Of a DNA stretch of 64,000 bases, positions 24,812-33,993 are shown piece after piece. The number at the start of each line of letters is the position of its first letter. The first letter of the stretch is position 1. Location of the stretch: assembly GCF_024124745.1 (NCBI RefSeq), contig NZ_JAMXRU010000007.1:1-64000 (forward strand), given 5' to 3'. Source of the DNA: Aeromicrobium sp. CnD17-E (GTDB taxonomy: Bacteria; Actinomycetota; Actinomycetes; Propionibacteriales; Nocardioidaceae). The translations under genes were made by a program, and so were the position numbers. Under the pieces are notes generated by a model. The model was not told where the DNA came from. It was given only the letters and a program-made list of their open reading frames with translations, and searched no databases.

Positions 24812-25369
24812 GTGCGCTCGTTCGTCCTCGGTCTCGTCGCGACCGTCGCCCTGCTCGCCGCTCCGTCGTCCGCGCTGGCCCACGCGTCGGTCGAGTCGTC
24901 GGACCCGCAGGACGGCGCTGCGCTGACGGCGCTGCCGGAGACGGTGTCGATCACGCTGAGCGAGGACGTGGGCAGCGGCGCCGTGCTGCGCGTGCTGACC
25001 TCGTCGGGCACCCGCCTGGACGACGGAGACGTGACCGTCGCCGGACGTCGCGTCCTCGTGGGGGTCCGCCCGGGCGAGGCGGCCGCCGGCTCCTACCGGA
25101 TCGTCTACCGCGTCGTGTCGGCCGACGGGCACCCCGTCAGCGGCGAGATCCCCTTCACCGTCAAGCCGTCGACCGACGGTGCGGGCACGTCCGGCACCAG
25201 CTCGACGCCGGGCTCCCAGGACGACGTGACCGTGACCGACGTCGAGGACGACCCGTCCCAGAAGTGGGCGCCGCTGTGGGTGATGGGCTTCCTCGTCATC
25301 TCCTCCGGTCTGCTCATCTACATCGTCAAGGCCGGGCTCACGTCGTCGGCCAAGGAGGACGAGGACTGA
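24812..25369 (+). CDS. copC: CopC-domain copper-binding protein
   Basis: 185 residues from GTG 24812. A signal peptide (to about 23) ends at ALA, leaving AHASVESSDP, whose histidine is a copper ligand; DGHPVSGEIPF supplies another. One C-terminal membrane helix (about 152-172) anchors the domain outside the cell. The usual partner CopD is not adjacent. It probably handles Cu(II) at the surface. Confidence 0.9.
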   Translation: MRSFVLGLVATVALLAAPSSALAHASVESSDPQDGAALTALPETVSITLSEDVGSGAVLRVLTSSGTRLDDGDVTVAGRRVLVGVRPGEAAAGSYRIVYRVVSADGHPVSGEIPFTVKPSTDGAGTSGTSSTPGSQDDVTVTDVEDDPSQKWAPLWVMGFLVISSGLLIYIVKAGLTSSAKEDED

Positions 25370-25390
25370 CGCGCGCCGCGTCGGTCCCGG

Positions 25391-25999
25391 TCAGAGCCAG
25401 CCGTTGGCCTCGGCCACCCGCACCGCGGCGGCCCGGTTCTCGCCCCCGGTCTTGCCGATCGCGGCCGAGAGGTGGTTGCGGACCGTGCCCTGCGACAGGT
25501 GGAGGCGTTGCGCGACGACCGCCACGCTCGCACCGTCGCGGGCGGCGCGCAGCACGTCGGTCTCCCGCTCGGTGAGGGGCGAGTCGCCGCTGACGAGGCT
25601 GTCCGCGGCCAGGGTGGGGTCGACGACGCGCAGGCCCGCGTGCACCCGGCGCACGGCGTCGGCGAGCTGTGTGGCGGGCACGTCCTTCACGACGAACCCC
25701 GACGCACCGGCCTGCAGCGCCCGCCGCAGGTAGCCCGGCCGACCGAAGGTGGTCACGACCAGCACCCGCGTCCCGAAGCCGGCCGCGACCACGGCGCGGG
25801 TGGCCTCGATGCCGTCCAGGCCCGGCATCTCGATGTCGAGCAGCGCGACGTCGGGGCGGTGCTCCCGGACGGCGTCGAGCACGTCGGCGCCGGAGCCGAC
25901 CTCCGCGACGACGTCGAGGTCGTGCTCCAGCGACAGCAGCGCGGCGAGCGCACCGCGGACCAGGGCCTGGTCGTCGGCGAGCAGCAGACGGATGGTCAC
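25391..25999 (-). CDS. NarL/DesR-like response regulator
   Basis: 202 residues. Receiver: LLLADDQ, phospho-Asp in VALLDIEMPGLDGIEA, VVTTF, and FVVKDVP with the conserved Lys. The helix-turn-helix is LTERETDVLRAARDGASVAVVAQRLHLSQGTVRNHL. GTG 25999 overlaps the kinase stop (GTGA). It is the last gene of an operon with an ABC exporter and its kinase, which it probably controls. Confidence 0.92.
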   Translation of the reverse strand: MTIRLLLADDQALVRGALAALLSLEHDLDVVAEVGSGADVLDAVREHRPDVALLDIEMPGLDGIEATRAVVAAGFGTRVLVVTTFGRPGYLRRALQAGASGFVVKDVPATQLADAVRRVHAGLRVVDPTLAADSLVSGDSPLTERETDVLRAARDGASVAVVAQRLHLSQGTVRNHLSAAIGKTGGENRAAAVRVAEANGWL

Positions 26000-27114
26000 G
26001 ACGCGTCCCTCCCCACGCGCAGGCTGAGCCCGGGCTCGAGCGAGCGCACCACGACGGTCGCACCGACCGCTGCGGCCCGTTCCCGCAACCCGGCCAGGCC
26101 GTGGCCACCGGCGGAGCCCTCGTCCAACCCGCGCCCGTCGTCGCGCACCTCGACCGCCCGGGCGTCCACCGTGACGGTGCACCGACGTGCGGCGGCGTGG
26201 CGCACGACGTTCGTGACGCCCTCGCGGACCGTCCATGCGAAGAGGTCGCGCAGGTCGCTGGGGACGTCGTCGACCGTGCCCGGCAGCGACGCCTCGACGT
26301 CAGCCGCGGCCAGTGCCGTGCGGGCCCGGGCGATCTCGCCGGGCAGGGTGATCTCGCGGTAGCCCTCCACGGCGCGACGGACGTCGGCGAGCGCGTCGCG
26401 GCCGAGCCGCTCCAGGTCGCCCACCTCGGCCTGGGCCCGCAGGCGGTCAGCAGGGTCGCCCGACTCGAGCAGACGTCGGGCCAGCTCCGCCTTGACGGTG
26501 ATCACCGTGAGGGAGTGGCCGAGGATGTCGTGCAGGTCGCGGGCGAAGCGCGTCCGCTCGTTCTCCACGGCCAGCTCGGCGTTCTCGGCCTCGGCGATCA
26601 GGAGCTGGGCGTTGCGGCTGATCAGGGCACGGACACCGAAGATCGCGACCGACCCGGCGAGGACGGCGAAGGCGAGCCCGGCCTGGCTGCCCCAGTCCTC
26701 GAGCGCCCCGAGACCGAGGGAGCCGACGACCGCGCCCACGACGAGCACGGCGGCCACGACGGGTCGGAAGAGCAGGACGCCGGAGATCGCGACGTAGACC
26801 ACGCACGCCATGCCGACCTCGCCGAGGAGGGCCACGTCGGCGGCGCACAGCGCGACCAGCCCGACGAACAGACCGAGTGCCTGCGCCGGCGGCGGCGTCC
26901 GGTCGGCCATCCAGCGCTCGCGGCGCGCCTGCCACCAGATGAGCATGTAGAGCGAGGCGAACAGGACGGTCACGACCAGACCGCCGACCCCGGCCGCCCC
27001 GTCGCGGCGCGCCCAGGCCGCGAGCAGCGGGTCGCCGAGGAAGAACAGCCAGATCAGCGCGAACCACGGACCGTAGCGCCCCGTGGGGACGGCGACGGTC
27101 CGTGGCGTGCTCAT
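25996..27114 (-). CDS. DesK-like sensor histidine kinase
   Basis: 372 residues. Four to five N-terminal membrane helices (to about 165) lack a large extracellular domain, so it senses signals within or near the membrane. ERTRFARDLHDILGHSLTVI carries the HisKA_3 phospho-His; VREGVTNVVRHA and DDGRG are the ATP-binding motifs. In this family the neighbouring ABC exporter often acts as part of the signal path. Stimulus unknown; lipid state or antibiotics are typical. Confidence 0.9.
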   Translation of the reverse strand: MSTPRTVAVPTGRYGPWFALIWLFFLGDPLLAAWARRDGAAGVGGLVVTVLFASLYMLIWWQARRERWMADRTPPPAQALGLFVGLVALCAADVALLGEVGMACVVYVAISGVLLFRPVVAAVLVVGAVVGSLGLGALEDWGSQAGLAFAVLAGSVAIFGVRALISRNAQLLIAEAENAELAVENERTRFARDLHDILGHSLTVITVKAELARRLLESGDPADRLRAQAEVGDLERLGRDALADVRRAVEGYREITLPGEIARARTALAAADVEASLPGTVDDVPSDLRDLFAWTVREGVTNVVRHAAARRCTVTVDARAVEVRDDGRGLDEGSAGGHGLAGLRERAAAVGATVVVRSLEPGLSLRVGRDAS

Positions 27115-27131
27115 GTCGGGCAGCGTACGGC

Positions 27132-27908
27132 TCACCCGCGGGCCGTGTCCCTGCTCATCCGCCAGGCCGCACCGCCCACGAAGACGACCAGCCACGCGAC
27201 GGCGTTGACGACCGCGTACCAGGGCAGCTCGCCCGTGAGCGGTGCGCGGCTGATCTCCGCCACGCCGAACATCGGGGTGAGCGACGCGACGTGCCACAGC
27301 GCGCTGCCCTCGGTGATGGGGATGAACAGGTTGCCGAGGAAGGCGAACAGCGCGAGCCCCGGCCCGAGCAGCTGCATGGCGTTCTCGCCGGGCACGACGT
27401 AGCCGACGAACAGGCCGAGGGCGGCGAACACGAAGGAGCAGAGCAGGGCCAGCAGCGCACACGCCAGCCACCGCCCGGTCGGCATCTCCGCCCGACCCTG
27501 CGCCACTGCGGCGACGTTGACGACGCCGACCGCCAGCGCGCCGAGCACCAGGGCGCAGGCAGCCTTCGTGGCGATGTACGCGAGCGGGTGCAGCGGTGTC
27601 AGGCGCAGCTGCCGCGACCAGCCGACCGACCGCTCGAGCGCGACCGACGAGCCCGCCGACGCGGTGGTCAGCGCGGCGCCGTAGAGCGCCATCGAGACCA
27701 TCACGTAGGCCGACACGTTGCCGTGCCCGACGCGCTCGTCGCCGCCGCTGCTGCCCGCGAAGGCGAAGAAGAGTGCTGCGGGGAACAGGAGCGAGAAGAA
27801 GACGGTGCGCCGGTTGCGCAGCATCCGCCGCAGCTCGAGCGTCAGCAGGACCCGGTTGAAGCCCCCGAGTCGAGGGGCCGGGCGGGTGGCGTCGGTGGCG
27901 GTGCTCAT
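27132..27908 (-). CDS. ABC-2 type transporter permease
   Basis: 258 residues, six membrane helices, with the family start RVLLTLELRRMLRNRRTVFFSLLFP. ATG 27908 overlaps the ATPase stop (ATGA). With the ATPase it forms an exporter, probably of a lipid, peptide or drug. It lies 17 bp before the kinase gene. Confidence 0.9.
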   Translation of the reverse strand: MSTATDATRPAPRLGGFNRVLLTLELRRMLRNRRTVFFSLLFPAALFFAFAGSSGGDERVGHGNVSAYVMVSMALYGAALTTASAGSSVALERSVGWSRQLRLTPLHPLAYIATKAACALVLGALAVGVVNVAAVAQGRAEMPTGRWLACALLALLCSFVFAALGLFVGYVVPGENAMQLLGPGLALFAFLGNLFIPITEGSALWHVASLTPMFGVAEISRAPLTGELPWYAVVNAVAWLVVFVGGAAWRMSRDTARG

Positions 27909-28852
27909 GCGGGGGTCCTCTCGTCGGCGCCGGTGAGGCTCAGGAACGCGTCCTCGAGGCCCCGCCCGACGATCTCCAGGTCGCGTGCGGTGGTGCGGGT
28001 GAGCAGGTGGCGGGCCACGGCGTCGGAGTCGGTGCCGTGCACGACGACGCTGCTGCCCCGCACGTCGACGCCCTCCACGCCGGGCAGGGCGGCGATCTCG
28101 GCGACCATCGCGTCGTCGACGTCGGGGCAGGTCGCCCGCACGGTGCGGCCGACGGCACGGGCCTTGATCTCGGCCGCCGTCCCGTCGGCGACGATGCGAC
28201 CGCCGCTGACGAGCACGATCCGGTCGGCGTAGGCGTCGGCCTCCTCGAGGTAGTGGGTCGCGAACATGACGGTGCGGCCGTGCCGCGCGTCGTCGCGGAT
28301 GGCGCTCCAGAACGTGCGGCGTCCCTCGACGTCCATGCCGGTCGTGGGCTCGTCGAGCAGCAGCAGGTCGGGGTCGCTGAGCAGGGCGAGCGCGAACCGC
28401 AGGCGCTGCTGCTCACCACCGGAGCACAGCCCGACCCGGCGGTCCGCGAGCGCCGTCAGCCCGGCGCGCTCGAGCACGTCGTCGACGTCGCGCACGTGGG
28501 TGAAGAGGCTGCGCACGTAGCGGACCGTCTCGGCGACCGTGAGGTCCTTCAGCAGCCCGCCGCTCTGCATGACCGCGGCGACCCGGCCCTGGCCGACGGC
28601 CTCGCGCGGGTCGAGGCCGAGCACGTGGACCGTGCCGGACGTGGGTCGAGCGAGGCCGAGGACCATGTCGAGGGTCGTGGTCTTCCCGGCGCCGTTGGGG
28701 CCGAGGAAGGCCACCACCTCGCCGGGGCGGACGACGAGGTCGATGCCGCGCACGGCCTCGACGTCGCCGAAGGAGCGACGCACCTGCTGCAGGCGCACCG
28801 CGTCAGATCGGGTCGTCGCGGACCGCGGCGACAGGGTGCTGGTCTGGTTCAT
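27905..28852 (-). CDS. ABC transporter ATP-binding protein (DrrA/CcmA type)
   Basis: 315 residues. Walker A GPNGAGKTTT near 55, Q-loop MQSGGL, signature LCSGGEQQRL, Walker B LLLLDEPTTGMD, switch His in ATHYLEEAD. The C-terminal domain (about 225-315) matches drug-exporter ATPases. The signature starts with CSGGE rather than LSGGQ, a mild variation. First gene of the four-gene DesKR-exporter operon. Confidence 0.92.
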   Translation of the reverse strand: MNQTSTLSPRSATTRSDAVRLQQVRRSFGDVEAVRGIDLVVRPGEVVAFLGPNGAGKTTTLDMVLGLARPTSGTVHVLGLDPREAVGQGRVAAVMQSGGLLKDLTVAETVRYVRSLFTHVRDVDDVLERAGLTALADRRVGLCSGGEQQRLRFALALLSDPDLLLLDEPTTGMDVEGRRTFWSAIRDDARHGRTVMFATHYLEEADAYADRIVLVSGGRIVADGTAAEIKARAVGRTVRATCPDVDDAMVAEIAALPGVEGVDVRGSSVVVHGTDSDAVARHLLTRTTARDLEIVGRGLEDAFLSLTGADERTPA

Positions 28853-28941
28853 GCCTCGAGCATGGTCCGCGCGGCGGGTCCGGTCCCGGATCGCGCGTCA
28901 CGACCTCACCGTGACGGATGTCAGGGGTCCGCCCCGCCGGG

Positions 28942-30825
28942 TCAGCGGCGCAGGAACCGCTCGAGCAGCGGGCCCGCGGTGGCCGAGCCGGAGTCGCCGT
29001 CCGCGACGAACACGGCGACGGCGAGGTCGCCCTGCGTCGCGATCATCCAGGCGTGCGTGCGTGGTGGCTGGTCGTCGCCGTACTCGGCGGTGCCGGTCTT
29101 CGCCCGGACCGGGCCGCCCGGCACGTCGCGCAGGAACGCGCCACTGCCGTCCGTGACGACGGCGCGCATCAGTCCGGCGAGGCTCCTGGCCTGCGCGCGG
29201 GTCACGGGCTCGTCGGGTCCCGGCGCCTGCTCCAGCCGCCGGTCGGGCAGGAGCACCGGCGTCACCGTGCCACCGTGCGCGACGGAGGCGGCCACCACGG
29301 CCATGGCCAGTGGGGAGGCCTCCACCCGGCCCTGGCCGATGACCGACGCCGCGCGCTCGGTCCCGTCGGCCCGCGTCGGGACCTGCCCGAGGAACGCAGG
29401 GATCCCGAGGTCGACGTCCCGGCCGAGTCCGAGCCCGGCCGCCGCGGCCGCGAGCTCGTCCTGCGGTGCTCGCTCCCGCTCGGCGATCATGGCGGTGTTG
29501 CAGGACTGGGCGAAGGCGGTGCGCAGTGGGACGTCGCCGAGCGCCGACGCGGGGTAGTCGGAGTAGTTCGTGAACCGTCGGCCGTCCACGGTCAGGGTCG
29601 GGGTGCACGGCACCCGGCTGTCCGGGGTGAGGCCGGAGCGCAGGAGGGCCAGGGCCGTCGCGACCTTGAAGGTCGAGCCCGGCGCGTACCGGCCCGTCAA
29701 CGCCGTGTCGGCACCGTCGCCGCCGGGGCCGCTGGAGACCGCCAGCAGCGCACCCGTCGACGGTCGGATCGCGACGATCGCGCTGGCCGGACCGACGTCG
29801 GCGAGGATCCGGTCGGCCGCACCCTGCAGGTCGGGGTCAAGCGTGGTGCGAAGCGGCTTCCCGGCCTTCGGGGCGCTGGAGAAGAGTCGCCGGGACTCAG
29901 TCTCGGGGTCGTCGTCGACGGCGAGGACCTCGAGGCCCGGGGTGCCGCGCAGCTGCTCGTCGTAGCGCGCCTGCAGCCCGGACAGTCCCACCTGGTCGCC
30001 GGGCCGGACCGCACCGTCGGACTTCTCGACGACCTCCGCGGTGGCCTCGCCGACGGTGCCGAGCAACGGCTGCCCGAACGCACGCGTCGGGGCCAACGGC
30101 AGGGTGCCCTCGACGGCCAGCGACCCGGGGATCGCGGCGAGCTCCTGCCGGGTCGGCACGTCGCCGTCGGCGCGCAGGACGAGCCCCTCGACGAACGCCC
30201 GGTCGCCGGCCGCCTCGACGCGCGCACGGTAGGCGCCGGGGTCGATGTCGAGCAGCTGCGCCATGCGCTGCGCCGACGTCCCGGCCGCGTCGGACCCGAC
30301 GGCCGTCTTGTCGATCCCGACCCGCACGACCGGTCGAGCCGTCACGAGAGGCGCGTCGTCGACGCCGAGCACGTCGCCCCGCTCGGCCGGCGTCGTCCGC
30401 GCCGCGAGCGTCTCGCCCTCCCTGACCGGTGCGACGACGGACGGCTCCCACCGCACGCGCCAGGTGCCGTCCTGCTGCACGAGGGTCGCGGTGGTCTCGT
30501 ACGACCAGGTGGACCCGCCGATCGTCCACCGGTGCTGGAGCTCGGCCGTGGCAGAACCGTCGTCCTCCTCGACGGAGGTCACCTCGACCTGGCGCCTCCC
30601 ACCGACGTCGGCGACGACCCGTTCGAGGTCGGCCTGGTGGCGCGCGCCGTCTCCCGTGGTCGGCACCGACGTGACGTCACCCTTCGACAGCCCCTCGGCG
30701 AGCGCCCGGGCCGGATCCTCGGGGTCGGGCCCGCCCAGGCTGCACCCGACCAGGACCCCGGCAGCCACCAGCGGGCCGGCAGTCGCGGCGACGATGCGGA
30801 GACGGGCTGGACGACGCTGACGCAT
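28942..30825 (-). CDS. Penicillin-binding protein with MecA_N domain (class B transpeptidase)
   Basis: 627 residues. Lipobox VLVGC at 24-28 predicts a lipoprotein instead of the usual N-terminal helix. Residues 35-150 form an NTF2-like MecA_N domain, then a dimerisation domain, then the transpeptidase: STFK with nucleophile Ser384, SCN at 441-443 and KTGTAEY at 576. It crosslinks peptidoglycan outside the membrane. Low-affinity PBPs carry the MecA_N domain, so beta-lactam tolerance is possible but not shown. Confidence 0.92.
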   Translation of the reverse strand: MRQRRPARLRIVAATAGPLVAAGVLVGCSLGGPDPEDPARALAEGLSKGDVTSVPTTGDGARHQADLERVVADVGGRRQVEVTSVEEDDGSATAELQHRWTIGGSTWSYETTATLVQQDGTWRVRWEPSVVAPVREGETLAARTTPAERGDVLGVDDAPLVTARPVVRVGIDKTAVGSDAAGTSAQRMAQLLDIDPGAYRARVEAAGDRAFVEGLVLRADGDVPTRQELAAIPGSLAVEGTLPLAPTRAFGQPLLGTVGEATAEVVEKSDGAVRPGDQVGLSGLQARYDEQLRGTPGLEVLAVDDDPETESRRLFSSAPKAGKPLRTTLDPDLQGAADRILADVGPASAIVAIRPSTGALLAVSSGPGGDGADTALTGRYAPGSTFKVATALALLRSGLTPDSRVPCTPTLTVDGRRFTNYSDYPASALGDVPLRTAFAQSCNTAMIAERERAPQDELAAAAAGLGLGRDVDLGIPAFLGQVPTRADGTERAASVIGQGRVEASPLAMAVVAASVAHGGTVTPVLLPDRRLEQAPGPDEPVTRAQARSLAGLMRAVVTDGSGAFLRDVPGGPVRAKTGTAEYGDDQPPRTHAWMIATQGDLAVAVFVADGDSGSATAGPLLERFLRR

Positions 30826-30932
30826 GACGGCAGTAGACCAGCCTGGACCAGCAGGGTCGAGGACGACGCGCGGCAGGCTGCACTGGGCCCTGTTCAGGTT
30901 GTCCGCAGGTTCGCGTCCCTACGGTCCGACCC

Positions 30933-31769
30933 ATGACGACGCGCACCTTTGCCGCCACCAAGGTCCCCTCCGTCCTGGCGACGTTCTGGGTGGTGAAGCT
31001 GCTCACCACCGGCATCGGCGAGACCGGGTCGGACTACCTGGGCACGGTGAGCATCCCGCTCGCCGCAGCCATCGGCGTCGGCGGCTTCGCCGTGGCGCTG
31101 TGGACGCAGCTGCGGGCCGACCGCTACCACCCGGTCCGCTACTGGACCACGGTGCTCGCGGTCGCGGTGTTCGGCACGATGATCGCCGACGGTCCGCACG
31201 TCGTCCTCGGCACGCCCTACTGGGTCGACTCGCTGGTCTACCTGGTGCTGCTCGGTGCGGTGCTCGCGTGGTGGCGGCGCAACGAGGGCACGATCTCGGT
31301 GCACTCGATCACGACCGCACGGCGCGAGCGCTTCTACTGGGGCGTCGTGCTGCTGACGTTCGGGCTCGGCACCGCGCTCGGCGACGCAGCCGCGGTCGAC
31401 GCCGGCCTCGGCTTCGTCTGGTCGATCCTCGTCTTCGGGGTCGCCATCCTCGTGCCGTGGGGTCTGCGGCGCGCGGGCCTGAACCCGACCGTCGCCTTCT
31501 GGTCGGCGTACGTGATGACCCGCCCGCTCGGTGCGTCGGTGGCCGACTGGCTCGGCAGGGGGACGAGGGACGGCGGGGTCGGCTGGGGCACCGGGCCCGT
31601 GACGCTCGCCGGTCTCGCGCTGTTCGCCGGGCTCGTCACGTTCCTGGCCCTCACCCACCGCGACGTCGACAGCGCCGTCGACAGGGCCGTCGACCGGGAG
31701 ACGGGCGATGCCGGCGCCAGCGGTACCCCTGTCGACGACACCCCGCGCGACGCCGTCCCGCAGCGGTGA
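30933..31769 (+). CDS. COG4705-type membrane protein
   Basis: 278 residues with about eight membrane helices arranged as an internal duplication: WVVKLLTTGIGETGSDYL in the first half matches WGVVLLTFGLGTALGDAA and YVMTRPLGASVADWLG in the second. The repeated polar T-x-G-E/D motifs inside helices suggest a transport site. The family has been linked to metal or organic cation traffic, without proof. A TACGGT box lies seven bases before the ATG. Confidence 0.75.
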   Translation: MTTRTFAATKVPSVLATFWVVKLLTTGIGETGSDYLGTVSIPLAAAIGVGGFAVALWTQLRADRYHPVRYWTTVLAVAVFGTMIADGPHVVLGTPYWVDSLVYLVLLGAVLAWWRRNEGTISVHSITTARRERFYWGVVLLTFGLGTALGDAAAVDAGLGFVWSILVFGVAILVPWGLRRAGLNPTVAFWSAYVMTRPLGASVADWLGRGTRDGGVGWGTGPVTLAGLALFAGLVTFLALTHRDVDSAVDRAVDRETGDAGASGTPVDDTPRDAVPQR

Positions 31770-31792
31770 CCTCCAGGGTCGCGCACGGCTCG

Positions 31793-31798
31793 TAGCAT
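31793..31798 (+). promoter_or_regulatory. -10 element of a leaderless promoter for the acetyltransferase gene
   Basis: TAGCAT, six bases, then GTG 31805. Confidence 0.5.
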
Positions 31799-31804
31799 CG
31801 CGGT

Positions 31805-32278
31805 GTGTCCCCCTCCGTGCGCCTGGTCCCGATGACCGCCGAGCAGTTCCCCGCCTATCGCGAGCTGGCCGAGCGGGAGTACGCGGAGAACATCGAGGCG
31901 GCGGGGATGATGCCCGAGGAGGAGGCCCGCCGGAAGGCCGCCGACGACTTCGCGAGCTCCCTGCCCGACGGGGTCGACACCGCGGACCACGAGCTCTGGA
32001 CCGCGTGGGACGACGACCACGAGGTCGGCATGCTGTGGCTCGGGTTCACCGAGCGGTCCGACGGGCTGGTCGCCTTCGGGTACGACTTCATGGTCACCGC
32101 GGAGCAGCGCCGTCGGGGCTACGGCCGGGCGATCATGGAGGCGGCCGAGCAGGTGTGTCGCGACCGCGAGGTGGTCGAGGTCGGGCTGTCGGTGTTCGGC
32201 TTCAACTCCGGCGCCAGGGCGTTGTACGAGCAGATGGGGTTCGAGGTCACCATCCTCCAGATGCGCAAGCGCCTCTGA
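31805..32278 (+). CDS. GNAT family N-acetyltransferase
   Basis: 157 residues. The acetyl-CoA site is EQRRRGYGRAIMEAAEQVCRDR, and GLSVFGFNSGARALYEQMGFEV is the C-terminal signature. Start GTG 31805 agrees with the leaderless promoter. The acceptor substrate is unknown. Confidence 0.9.
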   Translation: MSPSVRLVPMTAEQFPAYRELAEREYAENIEAAGMMPEEEARRKAADDFASSLPDGVDTADHELWTAWDDDHEVGMLWLGFTERSDGLVAFGYDFMVTAEQRRRGYGRAIMEAAEQVCRDREVVEVGLSVFGFNSGARALYEQMGFEVTILQMRKRL

Positions 32279-32517
32279 GCCGGCCGGCCGCGCCCCACCA
32301 GGAAGGCCTCCTGCTACGGAGGCGCCCCGACCCCGCTACTGGTCCTGCGCCGGCGACCACGGCGACGTGCTGAGGCCTCGAGAGCCGCCGACGCCAGGGA
32401 ACGCCGGAGACGTGTCTGCCGGCACAGGTCGAGGACGTCGACCTCCAAGACGCCGGAGTCCTACAGTTTCTCCAGCGGTGCCGGGACGAGCTCGGCACCC
32501 ACAGTTCGGGGGAACTC

Positions 32518-33993
32518 ATGACACGAAAGATGATGGGCTGCGTCGCGGCCATCGTGACCGCGACGACAGCCGCCGGCATCGTCGGGCTCGGCACCACGAG
32601 CGCGTCGGCACGCGACGGGGCACCGACGGTCGCCGCCGCCGACTCCTACGCCCGGCACCACGGCGCACCGCGCGCGGACCTGCGGCTCGACCGCACCGTC
32701 CAGGTGCCCGGCGGAAGCGTCGCGCACTTCCAGCAGTACCTCGCCGGCAAGCCGGTGATCGGTGCCGAGGTCGTCGTCCAGCTCGACGCCCGCGGGAAGA
32801 TCCACGGCACCACCGGCGCCGTCACGTCGGCGCCGCGCAGCGTCACGGCGGCACCCGCACGGACGGAGGCGAGCGCCGAGCGGACGGCCAAGGCGTCGCT
32901 GCGCAAGGCCGGAGCGGCGGAGGTCGACGCGACCGCAGCCGCCGCGACCGACCTCGCCTGGTACGACGCGGGCCTGTTCAAGGGGGCGCCGTCGAGCGGG
33001 GCCGTGACGCTCGTGCACGACGTCGAGGTGACGCCGACCGCGGTCGACGCCGTCGGCGGTCGGGTGCTCGTCGACGCGAACGACGGCACGCCGGTCTACA
33101 CCGAGACCACGCAGCGTGAGGCGACCAACCGTCGGGTGTGCGACGCCCGCAACCAGTACGTCACCAACCTCGACTGCCCGAGCCCGGTGCGGACCGAGGG
33201 GTCCGCGGCCAGCAGCGTCTCGGAGGTCAACGTGGCCTACGACCAGCTCGGTGCGACGTCGTCGTTCTACAGCAGCCGGTTCGGGTACGACCTGACGACG
33301 CAGATCGGCGGCGGAACACTGCGGGCGACGGTACGCGCCTGCTACCGCGACTCCGGTGGCGACTACGGCTGCCCGATGGAGAACGCGTTCTGGACGGGAC
33401 GCAGCATGGTCTTCGGCCAGGGCTTCGCCTCCGCCGACGACGTCGTCTCCCACGAGCTGACGCACGGCGTCATCCAGAACACCGCGGACCTGGTGTACTC
33501 CTACGAGCCCGGCGCCATCAACGAGTCGATGGCCGACGTGTTCGGCGAGTTCGAGGACCTCGACAACGGCACCGGCACCGACACGTCGTCCGTCCGGTGG
33601 CTGCTCGGTGAGGACCTGCCCATCGGCGCGATCCGCGACATGCGCACGCCCGAGCGCGGGAACCAGCCCTCGTCCTACCGCGGCCAGTACTGGCAGAGCG
33701 GCTCGAGCGACAACGGCGGTGTCCACACCAACTCGGGCGTCGGCAACAAGGCGGCGTTCCTGATCACCGACGGCGGGACGTTCAACGGCCAGACCATCAC
33801 GGGTCTCGGTCAGGCCAAGGCCGAGCAGCTGTACTGGCGGACGCTCAACGCGCTGACGAGCTCGGCCAACTACGCCCAGCTGGGCCAGACGCTGAGCTCC
33901 TCGTGCTCGGCCCTCGCCTCGAGCGGGACCGCCGGGTTCACGTCGAGCGACTGCCAGCAGGTCGGCAAGGTCGTGACCGCTACGCGGATGTAG
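32518..33993 (+). CDS. Secreted M4 (thermolysin) family metallopeptidase
   Basis: 491 residues. A Sec signal peptide (about 1-31, ending SASA) is followed by an FTP/PepSY-type propeptide (to about 200) that acts as inhibitor and chaperone. The catalytic domain has HELTH at 312-316, the third zinc ligand Glu336 in INESMADVFGE, and the active-site histidine in GGVHTNSGVGNKA. It is a zinc endopeptidase released to the medium for protein degradation. A strong intrinsic terminator follows. Confidence 0.95.
   Translation: MTRKMMGCVAAIVTATTAAGIVGLGTTSASARDGAPTVAAADSYARHHGAPRADLRLDRTVQVPGGSVAHFQQYLAGKPVIGAEVVVQLDARGKIHGTTGAVTSAPRSVTAAPARTEASAERTAKASLRKAGAAEVDATAAAATDLAWYDAGLFKGAPSSGAVTLVHDVEVTPTAVDAVGGRVLVDANDGTPVYTETTQREATNRRVCDARNQYVTNLDCPSPVRTEGSAASSVSEVNVAYDQLGATSSFYSSRFGYDLTTQIGGGTLRATVRACYRDSGGDYGCPMENAFWTGRSMVFGQGFASADDVVSHELTHGVIQNTADLVYSYEPGAINESMADVFGEFEDLDNGTGTDTSSVRWLLGEDLPIGAIRDMRTPERGNQPSSYRGQYWQSGSSDNGGVHTNSGVGNKAAFLITDGGTFNGQTITGLGQAKAEQLYWRTLNALTSSANYAQLGQTLSSSCSALASSGTAGFTSSDCQQVGKVVTATRM

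Noticed and set aside
30677-31015. A small minus-strand frame upstream of the penicillin-binding protein
   Set aside because: It overlaps the PBP signal region and the start of the COG4705 gene, and has no homology or ribosome site.
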